DNA of 64,000 nucleotides, taken from contig NZ_LT906465.1 of assembly GCF_900187185.1 (NCBI RefSeq), forward strand, positions 1,054,001-1,118,000, given 5' to 3'. Shown in pieces: positions 10,192-19,842 of this stretch. Numbering within the stretch: position 1 is the first letter of the stretch; each line of letters starts with the position of its first letter. A program made the position numbers and the translations under genes. The notes below the pieces were generated by a model, which was given only the letters and a program-made list of their open reading frames with translations, had not been told where the DNA came from and made no database searches. This DNA comes from Chryseobacterium taklimakanense (GTDB lineage Bacteria > Bacteroidota > Bacteroidia > Flavobacteriales > Weeksellaceae).

Positions 10192-12008
10192 GGTTTAATA
10201 TTTAGCGCGTTCAAGATTTTATAAAAAACTGCGGTATTTTCATAAAAACCGACAAACCGCTCTGCCCCGGAGCCATAGGCGAAAACGGATACCGGCAGCG
10301 CGGTGTGGTCGTTGGTGCTCTGCTGAGCAAATATGCGCCCAGTTTTCAGATCTCCATCCAGCAGCGTGACGCCGCCGGTTTCGTGGTCGCTTATTACGAT
10401 TACGAGGGTTTCCCTGTTCTCGTCAGCGAATCGCATCGCCCTGCCCACTGCCTCGTCAAAATCGAGCAGCTCATCCACCATTTTGCCGAATTCATTGGAA
10501 TGCAGATTGATATCCGTGCGGGAAGCTTCTGCCATTATAAAAAAACCCTTTTTATTCCGGCTTAAAACTTTTAGAGTTTTTTCAAAAGTATTAATAAGCC
10601 AGTTGCCGCGCTCGGCGAAATTTTTTGAAGCCAAGGGATCCATTATCAATGCTCTTTCCCCTTGAAAATCCGCAATTTCGGAATTACTGAAGATGTTAAT
10701 TTTTTGAGATTTAAATTTTTCCCTCTCCGCCTCGGAAAGTTCCACTGCCGGTGCGCCGGCGAGGATTTTCACTCCGGAATCCGCGAACTGCTGAAGGATC
10801 GCACGGCTGTCGTCCCGGTTGTCCGTATGCGCGTAGAAGTCTGCAGGCGTGGCATCTGTAACATCGCCCGTGGAGATGAGCCCGCTCACGATTCCTTTTT
10901 CTTTCAAAATTTCCGGCAAAAGGCGCAGCGGCTTGCCCTGAGGATCTACCCCTACGAAATTATTATTGGTCTTTACCCCGGAGGAAAACGCCGTGGACCC
11001 GGGCGCAGAATCCGTGACAAAAGCATTGGCAGAGTTGGTTTTGGAGATCCCGGTGTAAGGCATTCTAAAAATATTCAGGCTGCCGCGGTTGGCTGTGTAT
11101 GCCGCGTAAAGCTGAGGGAGCGCCACGCCGTCGGCAATCATTAAAACGACATTCTTAGCCCGTGTTTTAAATTTGGGAAACTTCGGGTGGTAAGCCTCAA
11201 AGGAAGTATGGCTGCGGTACTCATTCTTTGGAATTTGGTTGAGGAAGGCTGCCAGCTCGGGGATTTTGTCGGTATTGATGAAATCCGCGCCTGCATCCAT
11301 AAGGTTTACCCAGGCATTCGCAAAATCCGGCGCACCCCAGAAGCGGATGGCCTTGCCCTGCAGATGCGCCTGCCGAACAGCTTCCCGCACTTTCGCCGAT
11401 TCCTCATCCCGCATAATGCCCTTACCATTCCATTTGGTATAATCCCTGAGCGGCGCACTGAACATGCCCACCCTTCTCAGCTGATCGGGCGAGTATTCTT
11501 TCGTTAAATCTCCGTCAAAAAAAAGATATTCAGGGTAATTTTTGAACTCTGAAGGCTGCGGCACATTGCCCGTAATGATGAGTTTCACAGTTTTATTCTG
11601 TATAATAATCTGATACTTAGAATCCAGCAGGCGCACCAGCGCGGGCAATTCTGATCTGTAATCGCTCTTCATTTCTATGAAAAGTATCAGCTTCTCCATT
11701 TTATCTGCGCGGATGCTGCCATTGTTTTCGCGGAGTAAGACGGCGATGGGCTCCAGGTAAAGCTTCTCAAGGGTACGATCTGAAGTGAGCTCGTGCGGGT
11801 CGTGGCCAATCAAAAGCTGATTGTTTTGGTAAAACACATCTGCCTCAATGGAGCCAAAACCCGCATAATAGGCCGTCCAGAAAGGTATGGGCTGATGATA
11901 ATCGTTGTGGGAATGCGCATTCCGCACGGAATAATCGGAAAAATTTTGCGCAGAAAATTCTGCGCAAAATCCTGAAACCAAAAATATAAAGAAAAATAGT
12001 TTTTTCAT
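10188..12008 (-). CDS. fusion of a GDPD/PI-PLC-like phosphodiesterase and an alkaline phosphatase
   Basis: 606 residues with a signal peptide (1-21). Residues 25-260 belong to the glycerophosphodiester phosphodiesterase/PI-PLC fold: HSHNDY at 32-37, E55 and D57 in SIEADVF, and H69-D70. Residues 283-606 are an alkaline phosphatase: nucleophile S334 in VTDSAPGSTA, metal ligands around D382-H394, E494, D541-H542 and H568. The natural reading is a two-step enzyme in which the first domain opens a phosphodiester and the second frees inorganic phosphate. It lies 13 bases after susD and overlaps the metallophosphoesterase gene, so the operon probably scavenges phosphate from organic diesters. The exact substrate cannot be read from the sequence. 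Confidence 0.9.
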   Translation of the reverse strand: MKKLFFFIFLVSGFCAEFSAQNFSDYSVRNAHSHNDYHQPIPFWTAYYAGFGSIEADVFYQNNQLLIGHDPHELTSDRTLEKLYLEPIAVLLRENNGSIRADKMEKLILFIEMKSDYRSELPALVRLLDSKYQIIIQNKTVKLIITGNVPQPSEFKNYPEYLFFDGDLTKEYSPDQLRRVGMFSAPLRDYTKWNGKGIMRDEESAKVREAVRQAHLQGKAIRFWGAPDFANAWVNLMDAGADFINTDKIPELAAFLNQIPKNEYRSHTSFEAYHPKFPKFKTRAKNVVLMIADGVALPQLYAAYTANRGSLNIFRMPYTGISKTNSANAFVTDSAPGSTAFSSGVKTNNNFVGVDPQGKPLRLLPEILKEKGIVSGLISTGDVTDATPADFYAHTDNRDDSRAILQQFADSGVKILAGAPAVELSEAEREKFKSQKINIFSNSEIADFQGERALIMDPLASKNFAERGNWLINTFEKTLKVLSRNKKGFFIMAEASRTDINLHSNEFGKMVDELLDFDEAVGRAMRFADENRETLVIVISDHETGGVTLLDGDLKTGRIFAQQSTNDHTALPVSVFAYGSGAERFVGFYENTAVFYKILNALNIKP

Positions 12009-12021
12009 GACCCTACAACCC

Positions 12022-13530
12022 TTACCAGCCCTCGTTTTGTTTGATGATACCTTTACTGTTTGTGATCACGCGCTGCGGCACCGCCCACACATTATGCACA
12101 CTCGGGTTGAATGTTCTTGCCGGCCATACTACTTTTCCATCCACCCCGTGGAGTGGTTTGGCGTAGGCCGCCTGAGCATCGCCCCAGCGTACAAGGTCGC
12201 GGTGACGGTCTGCCCATTCCCCGGCAAGTTCGCATCTGCGCTCGTGTTTCAGGTCTGCCATTGTGGCATTGATTTTGGGAGATAGCCCTGCTCTGCGACG
12301 GATCATATTAATTTCTGCATCCGCATTTTTTCCTTGTTTAAGTAGTGCCTCGGCCTTTATGAGGATTACTTCTGCATATCTCATGATGGGTACGGCGAGG
12401 TCTGTATTGGGATAGTTTCCATCGGGGCTTACATGGCCGGATTTCAGATCATATTTGAAGGCATCCATGTACTTATTAAACTGATAGCCACTCAGTGAGT
12501 TCGTGGAAGAATATGTGCGTTCTTTGCCGTTGAACATAAATTTGTCTCCTGGCTTCAGTATGGTGACTTCTCTTCTCTCATCTCCCGGCTCAAATTCATC
12601 ATAAAGTTCCTTGGTGGGCTGAAAATAGCCCCAGCCATTATATTCGCCCCAGCCTTTGTTCTCCAGCATTACCCCGGGCAAGATGCTGCCCCACGCCCCG
12701 AACCCAGGAGTGGAAGGTACGGAGTGGATGTACTCGGAGCCATAGTTGTTTTCTGCTTTAAATACATCGGCATATTTTGGGAGAAGGGCTCGCTTGCCAT
12801 CAGTCATTACCTTTCCGGCCCAATATTCAGCATTTTTCCAGTCTTCCATGAAAAGGTAAGTTTTAGCGAGAAGCGCCATCGCGGCCACTTTATGAGGGCG
12901 GCCATAATCGGTAGCCGGCAGAGCCTCCTGCGCCGGGAGCAGGTCTACTGCTCGTTTCAGGTCTCGGACGATCATGTTGTAGTTTTCCATCACATTTGCG
13001 GCACGCGGGATGGCTTCCAGCGATGCCTCAGCTGTGGGATCTACTATCGGCACGCCGGCTTTGCTGTTGCCGTAGTTTGATGCAAGTTCAAAATACATCC
13101 TGGAGCTCATAAAAAGCGCCTCTCCGAGATATTTGTTTTTAACCTCCTGACTTGTCTGAATCCGGTCGATATTTTTAATAATCTGGTTTGCACGGAATAT
13201 TATCGTATAGCGCATATCCCATTGCTTTTCCAGATCACCGGCGCCGATGTAGGCGCTGCTGAAGTTTTTAGCATTATCTGCCTCGCCCTTGGAGCGGCCT
13301 GTAATCATATCATCAGATGCGTTGATGTACCAAAACAAGCCTCTACCGTAGAATTCAGAATCGTAGATCAGGCGGTACATTGCATTGGCACCGGTAATCA
13401 GATCGTATTCGGTATTCCAGAAGGTAGCCTCTGTGGGCGGCCCTTGGGGGGCGATGTCCAGCTCCCTGTCGCAGGATGTAAGAGAAATTGCTAAGAAAGA
13501 TGCGGCAATTATTTTATTCCAGTTTTTCAT
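12022..13530 (-). CDS. SusD/RagB-family substrate-binding lipoprotein
   Basis: 502 residues, the usual SusD length. A lipoprotein signal ends at the lipobox ..ISLTSC, with C20 as the lipidated cysteine. The family body is recognised by the NAMYRLIYDSEFY region, the helical TPR-like segments (AKTYLFMEDWKNAEYWAGKVM) and the C-terminal AEVILIKAEALLKQGKNADA followed by ERRCELAGEWADRHRDLVRWG. It caps the partner SusC channel on the cell surface and selects the ligand. It lies 15 bases after susC. Given the downstream phosphatases, the ligand is probably a phosphorylated organic compound rather than a plain glycan; this is inferred from context. Confidence 0.95.
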   Translation of the reverse strand: MKNWNKIIAASFLAISLTSCDRELDIAPQGPPTEATFWNTEYDLITGANAMYRLIYDSEFYGRGLFWYINASDDMITGRSKGEADNAKNFSSAYIGAGDLEKQWDMRYTIIFRANQIIKNIDRIQTSQEVKNKYLGEALFMSSRMYFELASNYGNSKAGVPIVDPTAEASLEAIPRAANVMENYNMIVRDLKRAVDLLPAQEALPATDYGRPHKVAAMALLAKTYLFMEDWKNAEYWAGKVMTDGKRALLPKYADVFKAENNYGSEYIHSVPSTPGFGAWGSILPGVMLENKGWGEYNGWGYFQPTKELYDEFEPGDERREVTILKPGDKFMFNGKERTYSSTNSLSGYQFNKYMDAFKYDLKSGHVSPDGNYPNTDLAVPIMRYAEVILIKAEALLKQGKNADAEINMIRRRAGLSPKINATMADLKHERRCELAGEWADRHRDLVRWGDAQAAYAKPLHGVDGKVVWPARTFNPSVHNVWAVPQRVITNSKGIIKQNEGW

Positions 13531-13545
13531 ATTTAGTTTTATTTT

Positions 13546-16380
13546 TTAAAGTCCAACATTTAACCCGAAGAGAACGGTGCGCGCCTGTGGATAGCGGCCA
13601 ATATCAATACCATAGTTATTCATCCCCACTTCAGGATCGAAGCCTTTGTAGTTTGTAAAGGTCACAAGGTTATCTGCCGTGATGTAAATTCTGACTGATT
13701 TGATGTCGATCATCTCGGTGTATTTCAGCGGGAGCGTGTAGCCCACGGTAAGGTTTTTCAGGCGGAGATAATCTCCTTTCTCAATGTAGAAATCCGACAC
13801 GCGGGAGTAGTTCCCGGAAGGGTCGCCAATCGCCAGGCGAGGGATAGAGGCGCCGGTATTGTTTGGCGTCCAGGCGTTGAGGATATCTGTATCCATATTG
13901 TAATTCTGTCCTGTACCGCCCGGGTTCAGGGTGATGAATTTCAGCCCGTTGAAAATCTTGCTGCCGTACACCCCCTGGAAGAATGCGTTGATGTCGAAGC
14001 CTTTATAGCTAAAATTAGCGCTGAAGCCGTAGTTGAGTTTAGGATAAGGATTCCCGAGGTAAACCATATCATCGTTGTTCAGCCTGCCGGTATTGCCTTC
14101 TTTTTTAAGGAATTTAATGTCGCCGGGCTTCGCATTCGGCTGGATCAGGACACCATTGGCATCCTTGTAATTATTGATTTCCTCCTGAGACTGGAAGAGA
14201 CCCGCAGTTTTATAACCGTAGAATGAGTACAAAGCGTCGCCCACGACTACTCTGGTAGGATATAGCACGCCGCGGACACTGTTGTTCATCGAAATCTGCT
14301 GTACCGGCATTTCCTTCACCTTGTTCTGAAGGTGGCTCAGGTTGGCATTAAAGCTGTAAAAAATCTCTCTTCCGCGCGGTCCCTGAAAGTTGAGGCCGAT
14401 CTCGTATCCTTTATCCTCAAAAAGCCCCGCGTTTATGAAGGTGGTCTTGTAACCCGCCGTGATCGGCAAAGGCACTTCAAAAATCTGGTCTTTGGATTTT
14501 TTGATGAAATAATCTGCGGTGAGCGTCAGGCGGCCGTTCAGGAAGCCCATATCGATACCGAAGTTAGTCTGCTCAGATTTACCCCATTTCAAATTAGGGT
14601 TGGGGTATACACTTGGGAAGTATGCTACATTCGGCTGAGGGTCCTGGCCAAATATGATGTAATTTTCCCTCCTCATTACTGGATTTACAGCGTCATACGA
14701 TATGCCCCCGAGATTCCCCAGCACACCATAGCTCGCACGCAATTTAAAATCCCTCATCCAGCTTACATTCTCAAAGAAGCTCTCCCTGCCAAGGCCCCAT
14801 GCCCCGGAAACAGCGTAGTAGTTTTCATAACGGTTATCTTTAGATACCATAGAGGATCCGTCGCGGCGGCCCAGCAAGCTTATAATGTATCTGCTTCTAT
14901 AATCGTAATTCACACGGCCAAGCAGCGATGTGAGCGCATCAGAATATTTATAGCTGGATACATTTTTATTATCATTGGCATTTACCAGATATTGGTAGTT
15001 TGGATGCTCATTTCTAAAATCCTCCCCCCTTGCTGAGAAGCCATCTGATATGTTTTTCTGGAATGTATAGCCTACCGTAGCATCAATAGTATGACCGCTG
15101 AATGTTTTTTTATAGCTTAGAATCTGTTCGGCAAGGCTGCTGGACATGTTGCTGGAATTCTGCTCAAGCCTGTTAAAGTCGAATATCTTTCCAACCTCTA
15201 ACACACGGTGCGTGAATTCCTTGCTGTCTGCCAGGCGGAAGGTTTGTGAAAAGTTTGAACGGAATTTCAGCCCGTCCAGCAGGGAGATCTCAACATAAGG
15301 ATTGATAAGAATCTCGTGGGTTGGGTTTTTATAGGTAAGTCTTTTCAGGTAGGCCACGGGGTTGATCATATCGCCGTAGCTCCCTGCCACGCTGATCGGC
15401 AGGCCGGAGAAATTTCCGTTCTGATCATAGACAGGAACATTCGACGGGTAATACATTGCTGCGAGAATAGCGCCCGTATAGCCGCTGGCCGTGTTAGCCG
15501 AATTGCCGTCAGAAAAATGATAATACATATTTTCGCCGATTTTCAGCCAATCATTTACCGTGTGGTCGGAATTTACCCGGAAGCTATACCTTTTAGCCTG
15601 GGTGTTGTCTAAAATTCCCTCCATAGAGCGGTGGTTCATACCAACGAAGAAACGAGAGCTGTCCCCACCGCCCGTCAGGTTTATATTGTACTCCTGAGTA
15701 ACACCCGTGCGAAATATTTCCTCCACCCAGTCAGTTCTCGTAATAGCGCCATCAGGATATTTAGCAGGATCAAAAGCATCTGGAACCGCCTTGCCTTCAT
15801 TCTGGTAGGCCTGCGTCATCACGCTCTGGAATTCAGAAGCATTTAGGGAATGCCTAAGTTTCCATGCCTTGGAAATCCCATATTTAGCATCCAGCTCTAC
15901 ATTTAGAGCGCCTCTTTTGCCCTGTTTCGTGCTAATAAGAACCACACCACCGGAAGCCCGCGCTCCATAGATGGCGGCAGAGGCGTCCTTCAGCACAGAG
16001 ATGGATTCAACATCATTCGGGTTAATGTTCGGCGTACCTTCGAAAACTACGCCATCTACCACATACAGGGGAGCCTCACCATTGATGCCCCCCAAGCCGC
16101 GGATATTTACGCGCGGTGAGGAAGTCGGATCACCGCCCTCATTGATCACAGTGACGCCGGGTGCCTTCCCCTGAAGTGCAGAACCTACTCCTGAGAGCGA
16201 TCTGGAGCCGATTTTATCCAGCTCTACCTGAGATACCGCGTTCGAAACTTTGGATTTCCTCTGGCTGCCATATCCGACTACCACCACCTCTTCGATTGTT
16301 TTCGCTCTGAGGCTGTCTGCCGTCTGAGCCGCCAAGGTTCCGATGCACAGCAGCGAAACCGGGATGAATAGTTTGTTCAT
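13546..16380 (-). CDS. SusC/RagA-family TonB-dependent outer-membrane transporter
   Basis: 944 residues. After the signal peptide (about 1-19) comes the motif TIEEVVVVGYG, then the plug domain (LQGKAPGVTVINEGGDP, LYVVDGVVF, ISVLKDASAAIYGARASGGVVLISTK) and the 22-strand barrel, ending FDPEVGMNNYGIDIGRYPQARTVLFGLNVGL-like. It imports the substrate captured by SusD using TonB energy. The N-terminal carboxypeptidase-regulatory-like domain of many SusC proteins is absent, which explains the shorter length. It is the first gene of the operon. An IS ends about 185 bases upstream, which may affect its expression. Confidence 0.96.
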   Translation of the reverse strand: MNKLFIPVSLLCIGTLAAQTADSLRAKTIEEVVVVGYGSQRKSKVSNAVSQVELDKIGSRSLSGVGSALQGKAPGVTVINEGGDPTSSPRVNIRGLGGINGEAPLYVVDGVVFEGTPNINPNDVESISVLKDASAAIYGARASGGVVLISTKQGKRGALNVELDAKYGISKAWKLRHSLNASEFQSVMTQAYQNEGKAVPDAFDPAKYPDGAITRTDWVEEIFRTGVTQEYNINLTGGGDSSRFFVGMNHRSMEGILDNTQAKRYSFRVNSDHTVNDWLKIGENMYYHFSDGNSANTASGYTGAILAAMYYPSNVPVYDQNGNFSGLPISVAGSYGDMINPVAYLKRLTYKNPTHEILINPYVEISLLDGLKFRSNFSQTFRLADSKEFTHRVLEVGKIFDFNRLEQNSSNMSSSLAEQILSYKKTFSGHTIDATVGYTFQKNISDGFSARGEDFRNEHPNYQYLVNANDNKNVSSYKYSDALTSLLGRVNYDYRSRYIISLLGRRDGSSMVSKDNRYENYYAVSGAWGLGRESFFENVSWMRDFKLRASYGVLGNLGGISYDAVNPVMRRENYIIFGQDPQPNVAYFPSVYPNPNLKWGKSEQTNFGIDMGFLNGRLTLTADYFIKKSKDQIFEVPLPITAGYKTTFINAGLFEDKGYEIGLNFQGPRGREIFYSFNANLSHLQNKVKEMPVQQISMNNSVRGVLYPTRVVVGDALYSFYGYKTAGLFQSQEEINNYKDANGVLIQPNAKPGDIKFLKKEGNTGRLNNDDMVYLGNPYPKLNYGFSANFSYKGFDINAFFQGVYGSKIFNGLKFITLNPGGTGQNYNMDTDILNAWTPNNTGASIPRLAIGDPSGNYSRVSDFYIEKGDYLRLKNLTVGYTLPLKYTEMIDIKSVRIYITADNLVTFTNYKGFDPEVGMNNYGIDIGRYPQARTVLFGLNVGL

Positions 16381-16405
16381 AAAGATTTGCTCAAGATTTT
16401 CATTG

Positions 16406-16413
16406 CAAAATTA
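16406..16413 (-). promoter_or_regulatory. putative -7 box before susC
   Basis: The minus strand reads TAATTTTG, fitting TAnnTTTG, 25 bases before the susC ATG. No TTG is found at 17-23 bases upstream, so the promoter may be weak or activator-dependent. The rest of 16414-16560 is AT-rich and holds nothing else I can name. Confidence 0.35.
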
Positions 16414-16564
16414 TATCGGCAAAAACCTATTTTGAGCGAATATCATATTAATAAATTATTAAATTAATCGGCTGTTTTTTTTACATATTTGTTAAGTTTT
16501 GAAAGAAAATGACATTTATCATAAACATTATGATTCCAGTTTAAGAGATTGCAATCCACAAAAA

Positions 16565-18304
16565 AATCCGTCTCATAACTTGATGAGATGGATTTTTTTT
16601 GTAAGAGGACTTTTAATTCTTGAGGTAAAGACATGTTTGAAGGCGGCCTTTTAGGCCACTTTCTTCCTTAGGTTGTGTGCAAGAGCGTGTAATCCGAACT
16701 CTATTTCAACTTTTTTGAGGGATTTTAGTGTAAACCTTCTAAACTGGTGGGCGTGTTTCATGTGGGCGAAGACGGCTTCCACGTCATAGCAGCGCCGTTT
16801 GCGTTTCCTGATGCCTTCGTCGCTTTTAAGGAGTTCCCGGACTTTTTCCCTGTGCCGCTCCAGATTGTGGTTGCGCTCCAGACTTCGGTTGTTTTTCGAG
16901 CCGTGGCACATGCTGCGTATCGGGCAGCCTTCGCAGTTTTTTTGCCTGGTAGTGCGAAAGTTTTTGCTCAAAGCCGTTCTTGGTTCTCCTGCTGCTTTCG
17001 TGGGTTTTCTCCATCCGCTGTCCCATCGGGCAGACATAAAAATCCATTTCTTCGTTGTAGTGAAGGTTTTCCTTGCTGAAGGTTTTATGTTTCTGCTGGT
17101 AGTTCTGGTCCTGTTCCTTGTCGAAGGTGTTGTACTTTACATAGGCTTCAATGCCGCCCTGCTCAAGATATTCGTAGTTTTCCTCGCTGCCGTAGCCCGC
17201 ATCTGTGGTGATGCTTTCAAGCCCGGCGAAAACTTCTTCTCCGTAAGTTTCTTTAAAACCCTCCAAATGATCAGGAAGCGTCGTGCTGTCGGTGGTCTGC
17301 TGGTGGATGCTGTAGTGCAGGATAAACTGGTTCTCGGTGGAGATCTGTGGATTGTACCCCGGCTTGAGCTGTCCGTTCCCCATATGGTCGTCCTTCATCC
17401 TCATGAAGGTGGCATCGGGATCGGTTTTGCTGTAGGAGCCTCTTTCGCCTAAAATCTCTTCCTGAAGTTTGTACTTCTCCAGGTTCTGTTCAAAATTATT
17501 TTTAATATAACGAAGTTTGGCTTTGGCTTTTGCTTTCCCCTTCTTGTCCGGGGTATCGCTGCCGCTGAGCTTTCTGTCGATACTTTCCACGGTTTCACGG
17601 ATTTTCTCTTTGCTGATTTTGGTAAACTCCGGCGGCTCGGGATCCCTGTCCTCGGATGCGGCAATGTTTTGCGCGTAGGTCCAGAGTTCTTCCAGCTGCC
17701 GGAGCATCTTTGCTTTGTTGGTTTCTATAGATTTTTTCCACACAAAAGTATATTTTCCTGCCTGTGCCTCTATCTTGGTGCCATCCGTATACATTTCTTT
17801 CAGAGTAACGAGTCCTTCGTCTGCCAAAAGCAGGACGACCTGCCGAAAAATATCCTTGAAGGCATCCTGAAGGCGCTGGCTTCTGAAACGTGCAATGGTG
17901 TTATGGTCTACCATCTTCATTCCCGAAAGCCACATGAAGTTGACATTCTCGCGGACCAGCTTTTCAATCCTGCGGCTGGAATAGGTGTTTTCCATATAGG
18001 CGAAAACCATAATCTTGAGCATCATCTTCGGGTGGTAGCTCGGATTGCCTTCTTTTTTATAGGCTTTTAATAACGGTTCGATCTTTATCTTCTCAATGAT
18101 ATCGTTAACCACCCGAACCGGATGAGATTCCGGGATCAGGTCCTCAAAAGTTGGGGGAAACAAAAACAGCTGTGATTGATTATAGTCTTTGAAATTCATA
18201 CATCGTATTGATTACCAGTACAATATACGAATTAATCTGAAAATAAACAACACTCTCTTGAAAAAAACCAAAAAAAAATCTGCCTCAGTTGTGAGACAGA
18301 TTCA
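16565..18304 (-). mobile_element. IS1182-family insertion sequence
   Basis: The element spans about 1.74 kb. Its two ends are imperfect inverted repeats. The left end reads AATCCGTCTCATAACT; the right end, read inward, gives AATCTGTCTCACAACT. Each end also folds on itself into a hairpin and is followed inside by a T run. The single transposase gene is described separately. I could not see a convincing target duplication, so the exact ends are good to a few bases only. It sits between the susC promoter region and the mobile-element gene at 18318. Confidence 0.8.
16651..18199 (-). pseudogene. IS1182-family transposase, frameshifted
   Basis: The first reading frame (18199 down to about 16943) starts MNFKDYNQSQLFLFPPTFEDLIPESHP, typical of the family, and holds the first two catalytic aspartates (YTDGTKIEA and TTDAGYGSEENY). 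The rest, including NCEGCPIRSMCHG and the catalytic glutamate in CYDVEAVFAHMKH, is in another frame. The two frames join if a seven-A run on the coding strand (16937-16943) is read as six. As written, the first frame lacks the glutamate and ends in unrelated residues. It may be dead, rescued by slippage on the A run, or affected by a sequencing error. The joined length of about 515 residues is normal. Confidence 0.85.
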
Positions 18305-18317
18305 AATAATTTTTAGT

Positions 18318-18902
18318 CTACCTACTCTCATACCCCTCCTTAAACTTCAAGAACTTTTCTGCGTCTTTAGGATTTTTCTTCATCCATTTTTTCATCAGCG
18401 TGGTGTTATGTTCCAGCTGCTTTACCTGCTCGGTTTCATAAATCGCCTTGTTTTCATTCTTAATTTCGGAAAGTATTTCCTCCCGAACCTCGGTCTTGGT
18501 GCGGATGCTCTCTCGGTACCAGTTTTTTCCGAGATAAACAGTTGCTGTTAAAATAAAAAATGCAACCAGCAATATAGCCAGGATTCCGAAAAACCAATAT
18601 TTAACAGTATCTGATTTCTGATGGAATTTTTCCAGATGCTTTATAACGTCCGGAGATAATTCTGCGATAATATTGTTGGGGATGGATTTGAGCAATTCCT
18701 GCCGTTTTAGATTTTCTTGATGTGCCAGTGCTTGGATTTTCTTTACATCCTCCTTGATGTCGCAGTACATGTGGAAAATCGCCTTCCCCGAAATTTCTAC
18801 CGCCTTATTACTTTCTATGACGCGGTGCAAAAGTTCGATGCCTGCATCTTGTGAAGAATAATTTTCTGTATTCTCTTGGTTGTTAAATTCGTTGTTGTTC
18901 AT
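18318..18902 (-). CDS. mobile-element membrane protein of unknown function
   Basis: 194 residues. The first half is polar and helical (HRVIESNKAVEISGKAIF.., IQALAHQENLKRQELLKSIP). One membrane segment follows (YWFFGILAILLVAFFILTATVYL, about 102-124), then a charged helical tail rich in K and E. No family name is known to me. It lies 31 bases downstream of the relaxase gene, so a role in mobilization or in coupling to the conjugation channel is plausible. The last 100 residues are duplicated at 8300-8635. Its stop lies only 14 bases from the end of the IS. Confidence 0.75.
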   Translation of the reverse strand: MNNNEFNNQENTENYSSQDAGIELLHRVIESNKAVEISGKAIFHMYCDIKEDVKKIQALAHQENLKRQELLKSIPNNIIAELSPDVIKHLEKFHQKSDTVKYWFFGILAILLVAFFILTATVYLGKNWYRESIRTKTEVREEILSEIKNENKAIYETEQVKQLEHNTTLMKKWMKKNPKDAEKFLKFKEGYESR

Positions 18903-18933
18903 TTTGTTTTTTTTTGATGTTTTTTTTAAAGAC

Positions 18934-19842
18934 CTATCGCCTCCTTTTTCTCTTCCTCAGCAATTCGTCGTCAGCCGCCGGTGTGTAGCTCGGTTTGAGC
19001 AGTTCCTTCACGGCATTCTCAATCTCCTTGAGGGATGATTTTTCCGGATTTTTTATTTCGTTCGTTTGTGGATTACTCTGACTGAAAATTGCCGACTGGT
19101 GGCTTTCCGCATTCCAGTTTAGAATTTCTTTGATGTCCTTAATCTTCAGTTTACTGGTGATCTCCGACAGTTTGTAACCGGGATGATACTGCCTCTGGGT
19201 TTGGTCGTTTATGTCCTTTAATCTAACAATCCGCATCCCCGAAATACCGTCCTTCACATTCTGCGAGAGCGTCACTCTGTAACCGCATCTCCGCATATAA
19301 TCCACCAAGTCGTCAAAATTTCTTGAGACCTTCAGACAGTTTTGCAGAACTTTCAGCATCTGCTGCTTTTTCTCTTTCCCTATTTCCACATCTGTTTTAA
19401 GGTTCATCTCTTTGCAGACATTTCTCACTGATTCACCGAAGCGCTTTCCGATATTGGCAGATTTTACCGTGCATTTACCATAAATATCTATGCGGTTCAC
19501 GATGAAGTGGATATGTTTCTGCTTCGTGGAATTGTGGACATCCAGGACGACCTGGTTATTTTCCGTAAGTCCCACATCCTTCAATGATTTTAAAGCCAGT
19601 TCCTTCAACTCTTCGTTCGTCAGACTGTCGCCGACTTCCTTTGTTGGAGATATGTAACCCGTCAAAGCCCATTTCTTTACATTCGGATTTCTCTCGGCAA
19701 TAAACTTCATTTCCGCAAACTGTTCCTCCGGTGTTGTTGAAAGCAGGTTGTTGGAATAAACACATTCCGCCGTGCCTTTGTCATTGCCGTTGTATTCAAT
19801 CGCTATCTTACTGATCCTCCTCGTCGTTGCCGAATTGTTCAT
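18934..19842 (-). CDS. relaxase / mobilization nuclease
   Basis: 302 residues. The metal-binding triad of a MobA/VirD2-type (MOBP-like) relaxase is visible as H103-(6)-H110-x-H112 in DVHNSTKQKHIHFIVNRID. The motif ECVYSNNL near residue 29 could supply the attacking tyrosine. The fold typically nicks one strand at oriT, stays bound to the 5' end and pilots the DNA through a helper conjugation system. The C-terminal part is short and ends in a basic KRKRRR, so no helicase or primase domain is fused. The start lies inside the end of the RHH protein gene (35-base overlap), as is usual for relaxase/accessory pairs. Confidence 0.9.
   Translation of the reverse strand: MNNSATTRRISKIAIEYNGNDKGTAECVYSNNLLSTTPEEQFAEMKFIAERNPNVKKWALTGYISPTKEVGDSLTNEELKELALKSLKDVGLTENNQVVLDVHNSTKQKHIHFIVNRIDIYGKCTVKSANIGKRFGESVRNVCKEMNLKTDVEIGKEKKQQMLKVLQNCLKVSRNFDDLVDYMRRCGYRVTLSQNVKDGISGMRIVRLKDINDQTQRQYHPGYKLSEITSKLKIKDIKEILNWNAESHQSAIFSQSNPQTNEIKNPEKSSLKEIENAVKELLKPSYTPAADDELLRKRKRRR

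Noticed and set aside
16937-16943. Programmed -1 ribosomal frameshift in the transposase
   Set aside because: The second frame is +1 relative to the first; a -1 slip on the A run would not reach it. Transcript slippage losing one A remains possible.
16555-18315. Target-site duplication of the IS
   Set aside because: No matching flanks of convincing length are seen, and A/T-rich ends make short matches meaningless.
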